From NCBI RefSeq assembly GCF_000471905.2, contig NW_006499912.1, positions 1,668,801 to 1,732,800 on the forward strand: DNA of 64,000 nt, written 5' to 3'. Below, in pieces: positions 55,935 to 64,000 of this stretch. The position numbers were made by a program, and so were the translations under genes. The first letter of the stretch is position 1. The number at the start of each line of letters is the position of its first letter. Under the pieces are notes generated by a model. The model was given only the letters and a program-made list of their open reading frames with translations. It was not told the origin of the DNA and did not search any database. This DNA comes from Amborella trichopoda. Its lineage: Eukaryota; Streptophyta; Magnoliopsida; Amborellales; Amborellaceae.

Positions 55935-56178
55935 TTGGCTTTGGGTATTTGATAATGTTTGGGCTGGGTTCCTTTTATTTGCTTATCAGACAATCTGATC
56001 AAATATATCAGGAATGTACTGTTTCATATTAACTTGAATTGGGATTTTCGTTTGGTTTGGCTTTTGATATTTTATAATATATGGGCTGGGTTCCTTTTAT
56101 CTGCTTAGTAGATGATCTAATCAAATATATTAGGCACGTATTGCTTCATATTAACTTGAACAAGGATTTTTGTTTGGT
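55935..56178 (+). repeat. ~121-bp tandem duplication
   Basis: Unit 1 starts near 55935 and unit 2 near 56056. Both carry GGGCTGGGTTCCTTTTATYT, GATCAAATATAT and TTCATATTAACTTGAA, with about 15% divergence by eye. Confidence 0.85.
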
Positions 56179-56379
56179 TTATGTCAATTTACTTTATATT
56201 AAATATTTTCTGATATAGATTAAACAAGTGAGTATATGCTTGCTTTCTCTTCTTTTGTGCTGAATATTTTTATTATGAGTTTATTATAAGTACCATGTGA
56301 CATATTTTTGTATTTTCATATTATTTAATTTTGTAATAATATGTATTTACAATTAAAAATAATTTTAATTATCTCTCTT

Positions 56380-56580
56380 TGCTTATTTAAATCTCTCCTC
56401 CAATATTTAATTCTCTCCTATTCTCTCTCCCTCCCTCTTTCTCTCTTTCCCTCTTGATAGATATGGCATGTAAAGATTATATTTTATATATCTCTTTCTC
56501 TTTCTCTTTATCTCTTTTTCTCTGACGTCCCTCTCTCCACACTCTCTCTTTCTCTCTCACGTCCTCTCTCTGTGATTTGC
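56380..56580. repeat. CT microsatellite region
   Basis: Imperfect CTCTCTCC/TCTCTTTC runs share CACTCTCTCTTTCTCTCTCA-type words with the block at 55190. Confidence 0.7.
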
Positions 56581-56681
56581 AAGGGAAATATCAGGTAAAT
56601 AATTATATAGTGCTATCAATTTATTATCAGTATTTGAATTAAATATTACTTATTATGTTTTGATCCTATAGTGATAAATAT

Positions 56682-56881
56682 GAGTAATGATCCTATGAGA
56701 CCCTCCCACACCCACGTGTGTAGGACCTCAAAGGATCACTATTAAATTTGGCACATATCTCTAGAAAAGTTAAATCCCACTTCTATGTGATAACTTTTCT
56801 AGAGATTTGTGCCAAATTTAATGGTGATCCTTTAGGGTCCTACACATATGGGTGTGGGACGGTTTCATAGGATCATTACTC
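56682..56881. mobile_element. MULE-like MITE, family 2, short form, exact 9-bp TSD
   Basis: A 200-bp near-palindrome begins GAGTAATGATCCTATGAGAC and ends with the complement (CATAGGATCATTACTC). It is flanked by an exact 9-bp duplication GATAAATAT (56673-56681 and 56882-56890). CTCTAGAAAAGTTA and its complement form the inner stem. Confidence 0.9.
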
Positions 56882-57011
56882 GATAAATATATCAATTTAG
56901 TGTTAAATAATGAATTTAATGGTGATCCCTTGGGATCCTACACATATGGGTGTGAGAGGGTCTCATAGGATCATTACTCGATAAATATATCAATTTAGTG
57001 ATAAATAATGA
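56816..57011 (+). repeat. 98-bp tandem duplication of MITE half plus flank
   Basis: Unit 56816-56913 covers the right half of the MITE, its target duplication and flank. It is repeated at 56914-57011 with about six mismatches. The duplication therefore followed the insertion. Confidence 0.9.
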
Positions 57012-57429
57012 AACTTTTATGTTTTTATATTTTATACCAATTACTAGTATTTGTAAAAAATAATTAACATGAATATAATTAAATTTTAATTTTGAATTAA
57101 AAACAACTTAATAATCAAATAATGCCTTTTTGAAAATGTTATTTCAAAATGAAAATTTATTTCATTATAACTAAATCAGATAATGTGCAACGCACATGCA
57201 TAACACTAGTCTCTTTTATGAATAAAAGCACTTATAATTTATTTAATTTTTATCTATCAATTTTATTTTTTAGTGTATTTCAACATAGAAGGAGTCCACC
57301 GACGGTAGGAATGGAACTCAAGACGTCATGTTGATGACGGCCTACCATAGATTGCCACCTAGCCTTGACCCCATTCCTACTAGCCACCTAGCTTGGAGCC
57401 CATTCCTACTATCGGGAAATTTGTATCGT
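57012..57429. other. Intergenic stretch
   Basis: A short direct repeat (GCCACCTAGCYTKGANCCCA, ATTCCTACTA) occurs near 57354 and 57383. No gene recognised. Confidence 0.4.
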
Positions 57430-57437
57430 TGAAACTA

Positions 57438-57492
57438 AGTTCTTTATTATTATTGTTGTTGTTGTTATTATTATTGTTGTTGTTGTTGATGT
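57438..57492 (+). repeat. TTA/TTG trinucleotide microsatellite
   Basis: Runs of TTATTATTG and TTGTTGTTG. The poly-Leu frame across it (57393-57581) reflects the repeat. Confidence 0.85.
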
Positions 57493-57639
57493 TTTGGGTA
57501 TTTCGATGGGGAATGGATCCCTTCCCCCTGGATAGGACTGACATTCAAGCTGAGTGGTTCCACGTTGCCCAAACCGCATAAGCCCTGAGTCCATTCCTAA
57601 AAATTGTTTCTTGCTTTCTTTCTTTTTTTTGTTTAACAT

Positions 57640-58560
57640 TTTGGTGGGAAGGAGTCTCCTACCCAAGATCGAAATGGAACTCCAGATGTCACTTTTTCTC
57701 ACCCAATCATATTGACCATCGTACCTAATCTTAAAAGGATAGCATAGTAAATCTTACTAGACACCATAAGATTAGCAATATAGAACATTCTAATGATGAT
57801 AGTACATATAATTGTTCAGACAAAGGGGCAGGCAAAAGACCTAACCTATAAAAAATCGAAAAGATCATACAAGTAGAACTCTCAGTTAGCTCATCTTGAA
57901 CAGCGAATTGCTATGGCCCTTTCAATGTCGGCAATCTTTATACCTTATTACTGGTTTCTTCCTTTAAGCGGCTTTGTATCTTTTTCTTTACTCGGAGCAC
58001 TGGAATGAGGAACTCTAGTACTAAGCCTCCAACTTTAAAAGGAAAGGGGCTGGGGTCGTGATGGTAGCACCTTCACACCCTAGTCACCATGTTGTGATTC
58101 TATTCGTACTAGCATACCTTTCATATAACATAGATTATTAAAGTACATTTTTTTTGTTTGCTTTCTACTTACTCGAGACCATATACCCATTTCTTCTCTC
58201 CCATTTTGTGGAAAGATTATATTCTCATGCACTCCCTCTAGTAAAGATCCTCTCTAAGCATTCCTTTCAGGACCCCAAATTTTGGAGATGTAACCTCCTT
58301 AGCCTAATGGACAACTCGAAAAAAGGCAAAAAAAAGAAGTCATATAGATTCTATATTGTCCACGTGGTGTTCTATACGCGCTATCTTTTTGTTCATCATC
58401 TATTTTGGTTGGTGTATGCTTCTTAATTAAAAGATCCTGTTGTGGAATATTATTAGGGCGCCACATTATTGGGATGTAACCTCCTCAACCTAGCGACCAA
58501 CCGAAAAAAAGAAAAGAACACATTAGATTTTTGTGTTTGGAAAATTAAATAGGTATTGTC
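57640..58560. other. Segment of mixed texture, no gene established
   Basis: More even composition than its surroundings. TGGGATGTAACCTCCTCAAC and TGGAGATGTAACCTCCTTAG words recur near 58285 and 58470 (degenerate duplicate about 190 bp apart). A 90-codon frame (58154-58426) has no known domain. Could be transposon or organelle-derived. Confidence 0.3.
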
Positions 58561-58766
58561 CAAGTTTTCGACAGTGAGATTTAAGAAACTGAGAATCCAA
58601 CTTTTTTTAAAAAATAGTCATCTAGTTATTCTAATTTGCATCTAAAATTTCAGATCAAGAAAAATAGTAGTCATTTATTCGAGGGAGTAAATGTACATTG
58701 TTAACCTGCCTCGAGTATGATATAGCCTTACCCTTATATAAAATGCGGTTTATTGCCGTTTTTTTA

Positions 58767-59374
58767 GGGAAATTATAAAAATATACATTAATTTTTGCCT
58801 AATTGAAAAAGACCCTTAACTTTCATAAACTTCCTCTACACTATTTTTCTCAATTTTTGTATTTTTTTTTTACCAAAATAGCCTTTACAGTAGTTATATT
58901 ACCGTAATGACTATCACATTACAGTACTTTAAATACCGTAATGACAAGGCTAAGCATTATGGTACTTTAAAAACCTTAATGCTCACTTAGTCTCTTTCTC
59001 CCTCATTTGCCACGTCTCATTAGACTTCTCCTTTGAGGTAAGAAATATTTCCCTTTTTTTTTTGAGCAAGTTTCAAGAGTACTTTGTAGTATTTCAACCA
59101 ATTTAAATTTTGAGCATTAAAGTACTGAAATCCTTGGAAATTTGAGCATTGCGGTCTTTAAAATAATGTAATGCGTAGCATAGTCATTACAGTACTTAAA
59201 ATATCGTAATTCTTAGCCTAGTCATTACAATAGTTAAAATACTGTAATGTGGTTGTTATTATGGTAATACGACTACCGTGAAGGCTATTGAAAAAAAATG
59301 ATGTTGATGAGAATTATAAAAGTTGAGGGTTTTTCAATTAGGTAAAAATTAAAGTATATTTCAGATAATTTCCC
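58767..59374. mobile_element. Foldback element with ~240-bp arms
   Basis: The left end GGGAAATTATAAAAATATAC and the right end complement (TATTTCAGATAATTTCCC) are inverted, followed inward by TTTTTGCCTAATTGAAAAA / TTTTTCAATTAGGTAAAAA and by TAYCGTAATGAC / GTCATTACRGTA stems. The middle is CT-rich and non-coding. The flanks are poly-T, so the target duplication cannot be read. Confidence 0.82.
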
Positions 59375-59389
59375 TTTTTTTTTTAAATG

Positions 59390-59480
59390 ATAAGGTTTTT
59401 TGAGTCCGCTGACTCAAATGTACATGTGCCCTCTCTCTATGATCAATTGTTGAGATGGGTTTTAAATTTTTTTTTGGAAA
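59390..59480. repeat. Dispersed repeat family 3, copy 3 (fragment)
   Basis: GAGTCCGCTGACTCAAATGT and ATGATCAATTGTTGAGATGG match the end of family 3. It lies 16 bp after the foldback element. Confidence 0.5.
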
Positions 59481-59534
59481 TATATAATCTCTAATAAAAA
59501 TTCAAAAAATAAATAAAAATATTTTTATGAACAA

Positions 59535-59592
59535 TATTTGAAGGTAGACTCTAATTCGATTGTTTAGAGTCTAAGCTCTATACAAACCACAC
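59535..59592 (+). mobile_element. MULE-like MITE, family 1, copy F (right end only)
   Basis: TTTGAAGGTAGACTCTAATT, GATTGTTTAGAGTC and CTATACAAACCACACCC match the terminal repeat of copies B to D. Confidence 0.7.
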
Positions 59593-62500
59593 CCTTTCCT
59601 TTTTAACATTAATATTAAAAGTATTTCCAAATACTTCCCTTTTTCTATCACCTCTATCACTATCGAATTTTATAATAGTAAATAGTGGTTCAGATTAAAC
59701 AACCTGCCAAAAATAAATTTAGTTTTTAATTTTTAATTTAAAACTAGTTTTTTATTTGAAATTTAGGCTTCAGCTTCATCTCATAAGTACAATTAAATAA
59801 AAATAATAAAAAATATTTTGAATAAAAAATATTGATCAAAATACATTCAGGGGTATCTTTGTTTATTTTTCTATTCAATTTTTTTTTAATAAATTTTATT
59901 TAGGTAAAATAAACTTATACCATAGAATTTAGATAAATATCTTATTTAAATAAAAAAGCAAAATATAAAATATGAGATTAATGTTTAACCATTATGATCA
60001 TGTGAAATCTCAGCCTTCCACTAGTCAGCATAATACTTTGCCTGAAGGCCCATCAAGAAGGTCACTTGCCGCGTGTGATTCAGCACAGTTCTTGAATCCT
60101 AATTAAAGATCACGATTTCGGCGGAGTTCGAAATCTGATAGAGGAATGTGTGTAATGTGATTCGCATGGATCATACAATACACCTACTCGACAGAAAGCC
60201 TACATAGAATTTATTTTGATACTAGTAGGATCACGTCTGTTGTATGTGAAAATGGGAAAAGCGATTATATAAATAATTACGTAAATATGTAATTAAGAGT
60301 ATGTAGATATGTTTCAAGCATTTATGTAAATAATTTCATAAATATGCAATGGAATAATATATTAATATGCGTTAAGCGATGACTTAAATAATTACTTGAT
60401 TTTCCAATAGGAAAGTGCATTACATGTAAAATATATTTATAATATTTATCTATGATTCTAACTATATTTACATAATTGTTTTAATATTCTTTTTAATATT
60501 ACTATCACATTATTAATGTTGATTTTAATCGTACTATAAAAATAATTAATAATAATAATTTAAATTATTATCTTAACTTTAAATTAATTATAATAAATTC
60601 ACATAATTTTATTCTTATTATTTGAATATATTAATAATATTTAATTATAATTTTAATAATTCTATATAATTTTCATAATTATAATTAGTGAAAGTATACT
60701 ATTATTGTCATAATACATGAATTACTGCATTAATATTAATAAAATTATAATAAAAATAAATACATATTAGAATATATATAATTATGATATTCATGAAAAA
60801 AATCATATTTACTTTGTTATTATTTTATTAGTAATATGTTATAACTGCTAAATGCATCTTCAGGTTAAATTGGTTTATTAATTATTTTTTTGAGTATAAA
60901 TTTTATAATTATATTTAATATCATCGGTAATCTTAAAGAATTTGAGTTTTTAAAAGTATGGTCATAAAATTTGTATATTTTGAAATAAATATTAAAAAAT
61001 AATATGCATTTCACATTTTTTTTTGTTGAAAGAAGACACTCTTTTTTGACACACTTTATTTATGTGTGATTAGGCGCCATGCTTTGAATGTGAATAGGCT
61101 TTTATTGATGCCATATATAAATGCTTTATTCCAATTACCATTTGACTTCAATTTTTAAACTTTAGAGTTTAAGATCATCCTTAAGATCCATTTGAACTTG
61201 AATGAGAGTTAATTGTAATATTTTTCAGAGTTAAAAGGATTCAAAGCTTGTTATTAATTTTAAATTTAATTTAGAATATTGGAGGAGACTAATAGTAAGT
61301 ATATTTGAATCAGGTAAAAAACCGGTATCCCCTCTAATTCTATTTTTCATATTCTTTAAAAAGCAAATATTTCATATCTATTTTACCGTTATCTACTCTC
61401 ATTCTATTTTTCATATACCTAAAGAGCAACATATTTATCTTTCTTATTTTTTCTCCTTTAAAATATCTCGTATATTTATCTTTATTAAAGTTTATATTTT
61501 TTTCTCTTTAAAATATCTCACATATTTGTCTTTCTTAAAGCTCATATTCGTTTTGGTATATCTCTCATATATTTTACTCTCTATTATATGTCTTAATTTT
61601 TTTATTCAATTGGTTGTCGTATGATGTATCTGTTTTTGGCAATTCGGACTTTCTTTTTTAGGAGTTCGGATTTTAAAAACTCATATTAATGGGATGCACT
61701 TTTTTAAAAAAAACTCATATTAATGGAATGCACTTTTTAAAAACGAAATCTCTGTACCTATCTAAAGAGAGATGTTTTTAGAAACTATTATCTCTATGCC
61801 TATTTAATTTAGAAATTATTCTATCTCTCACTTAATTTTCTCTTTCCCACTTGTACATCGCTTAAACTTAACTTTTTTTTTTTTATACACATATCCACTA
61901 CTTAAACTTAACTTAATATTGTATTAGTAGATAATACCATTAACGTGATGGAGTAATCTTATAATGTTTAAACTTTATATATATATATATAGAAAAGATT
62001 CTGAGTAATATTAAATTTTAGGTTCGGAAGATGGGTAAAAGAATAGGGGAGAATTACAACAATATTTATTCACTATGGATGTAATTATGTACCTCTCTAT
62101 GTCATTATGTGATTATCCATGTAACTATATACCTGTCATTACGTCCCTTTCTGCTCCTCCCTCAAGTAACTATGTACTCTTTATGCCACTATGTCCCTTT
62201 CTACTCTTCCTTCGGATAATCAAGCGTATCGATCTTCATCTACATGCGTCTTCCCTCGGATAATCAAGCACAATCAAGCGCATTGATCCTCATCTATATG
62301 CGTTTTCCCTCGGGTAATCAAGCGCATCCATCCTCATCGATATGCGTTTCTCTTCTACTCTCATGTATACATTGAAGGAGTTCATATTGGCTCTATCTAT
62401 TATTTTCCTTTTTTGTTAGTCATGTAATAAAGTGTAACGAAGGAGATTATTATTATTTTTTGTTTGCTTTATGATGTGCTTGGAAACTTATATTTTTTCT

Positions 62501-62765
62501 TTTTATTATTATTATTATTATTTTGGTTAATATAGAGTTTGAAGATTTCTTTTTGATTTTTTATGTTAATGTGGAGTTTGAAGAATGTGAAATTTTTATT
62601 AATGTAAAGTTTGAAGTGGTTGTTCAATACTCTTAGAAACTTACAATAAAGTTTGTCTTTTTTTTAAAATTTTAATGGAGGAATTATTTATAACATCATT
62701 ATTTTTTAATTTTGGTCGTTTTATTAACAAAATAACTTTCATGTTAGTATTATCATAATAACTTA
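59593..62765. other. AT-rich intergenic stretch, no gene
   Basis: No gene-like frame except an unsupported 62-codon one (62075-62263). In 62210-62350, CCCTCGGATAATCAAGC and ATATGCGTTTTCC words are locally repeated. TA tract near 61976-61992. Confidence 0.5.
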
Positions 62766-62766
62766 A

Positions 62767-63005
62767 ATTAATATTGTAGTACTTTGAATACCGTGAAACC
62801 TAAATGTGGTTGGTTTGTTAACAAAATAAGTTAGTATGATCCTAATAACTTAAATTAATATTATAGTACTTTGAATACCGTAAAACTTAAATCATATTAT
62901 AAGACATTTTAATAAAATACGGTAAAAACATTAATATTATAGTACTTTGAATACCGTAAAACCTAAATCATATTATAAGGCATTTTAATAAAATGCGGTA
63001 AAAAA
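62767..63005 (+). repeat. Three tandem units with TACTTTGAATACCGT core
   Basis: Units start at 62767, 62854 and 62930 (spacings 87 and 76 bp). The last two are nearly identical. The core resembles the stem of the foldback element at 58767-59374 (TACTTTAAATACCGTAATG). Confidence 0.85.
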
Positions 63006-63285
63006 AAAAGAGATTCTTGTCGACAAAGAGAGCAGAGAGGCGTTATAGAGAGACAAAAGACATTATAGAGAGAAATAAAGACGTGCGTAAAAGAGGTTTA
63101 ATAAAAAAATTTAGTTTTTGTTTAAAAAGAAACGAGGTAAACTGGGTCTAAAAGGTGTTAGAAGCATACTCAGCAAGTCAGGGAATAATAAAATATCGAT
63201 CGACAAAAATATCTATAAAAAATCGGTTCTATTTCAAAAAGTCTGAGGAAAAAATCGAGTTATAATACATATCGCCAACAAATAA

Positions 63286-63572
63286 GGTAAGCTATAGAAT
63301 CATGAATATTTCAGATTTGGTTCCAAAAAAATATAGTGAAAAAATTGGATAGATAAATATGACACAATATAGAATTACGATTTACAACCATTGTATAAAT
63401 ATACTAAAGCCGTTAAACAATAATTTTAAGGTAAGCTATAGAATCATGAATATTTCAGATTTGGTTCCAAAAAAATGTAGTGAAAAAATTGGATAGATAA
63501 ATATGACACAATATAGAGTTATGATTTACAACTATTGTATAAATATACTAAATCCATTAAACAATAATTTTA
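63286..63572 (+). repeat. 144-bp tandem duplication
   Basis: Units 63286-63429 and 63430-63572 start GGTAAGCTATAGAATCATGA and differ at about seven positions by eye, indicating a fairly recent duplication. Confidence 0.93.
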
Positions 63573-64000
63573 TGGCCTTACTAGTATCATTAGATTAATA
63601 CTTCACAACTTTTTTTTTTTGAAACTTTTAATAAATCCAACAACAATGCTAACTTTGTTGTCACATCATAAAACACATCATAGATTTATTGGAAGCATAA
63701 AAGGTAATAACAACAACAATACTAAACACAAGAACTAATTAACGAATAGTAAGAACTGTGAACCAACGTATAAGAATATTTTTCGAAAAAAAAAACAAAA
63801 AACACCCTCAATATAGGATTCTAGCTAATTAAAAAAAAAAATACAAACACCCAAATATGTTAATTAGTGGTACGTCCAAAATGCTATTTTGTATAAACTA
63901 ATAAAATAAAAAAATAAAAAATAAAAAATAAAATTAATCAAACTTCTCATTCCTAGCTACCTAAATCTTTAGCATAATTGAATCTCTCTCTTGCTCTTTA
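63573..64000. other. AT-rich intergenic end of window
   Basis: A-rich tracts (for example 63789-63803, 63905-63932). No gene recognised. Confidence 0.5.

Noticed and set aside
57393-57702. Poly-Leu frame (plus) and poly-Thr/Ile frame (minus)
   Set aside because: Both are translations of the TTA/TTG microsatellite.

Overview
This is nuclear DNA of a flowering plant. The evidence is a spliced host gene with close plant homology (a CCS52A/FIZZY-RELATED activator of the anaphase-promoting complex), plant-type L1 LINEs that carry an RNase H domain, a Ty1/copia element, an Au-like SINE tail, and many MITEs. The species cannot be fixed from the window. The very long, LINE-filled intron suggests a lineage with expanded introns, such as a woody eudicot or magnoliid, but that is inference. 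A 20-N run at 18150-18169 inside a TA microsatellite marks a gap in a draft assembly.

Layout. 1-7.0 kb: non-coding, with TC microsatellites, a weak minus-strand gene-like stretch near 2.5-3.9 kb, and a cluster of inverted-repeat MITEs at 4.7-6.2 kb. 7.06-14.2 kb: an old broken copia fossil interrupted by a younger, also broken, copia element with both LTRs (8166-13620). 14.2-17.2 kb: non-coding, with a LINE 3' tail and a Tourist-like MITE remnant. 18.0-40.7 kb (minus strand): the only host gene I can establish. It has ten coding exons, all nine introns are phase 0, and the inferred protein has 531 residues. Intron 4 alone is about 14.3 kb and holds a 7-kb L1 LINE in the sense orientation, two more LINE RNase H tails back to back, an Au-like SINE tail, a Tourist-like MITE and a 0.85-kb tandem duplication. 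40.7-41.1 kb: 5' UTR and core promoter, abutted by a foldback element. 41.8-64 kb: a 22-kb AT-rich intergenic stretch of MITEs, foldback elements, tandem duplications and two stretches of different texture.

Biology. The gene encodes a WD40 adaptor with a C-box and C-terminal Ile-Arg tail, which would activate the APC/C to degrade mitotic cyclins and drive endoreduplication. Everything else looks like repeat or fossil material.

The least ordinary object is a 1.32-kb element at 51469-52787. Its right end is that of the local MULE-like MITE family and it has an exact 8-bp flanking repeat, but its interior is GC- and CT-rich, unlike its MITE relatives, and holds a 33-bp minisatellite. It could be a Pack-MULE-like capture of host sequence. 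I saw no microbial-type system, CRISPR array or operon.
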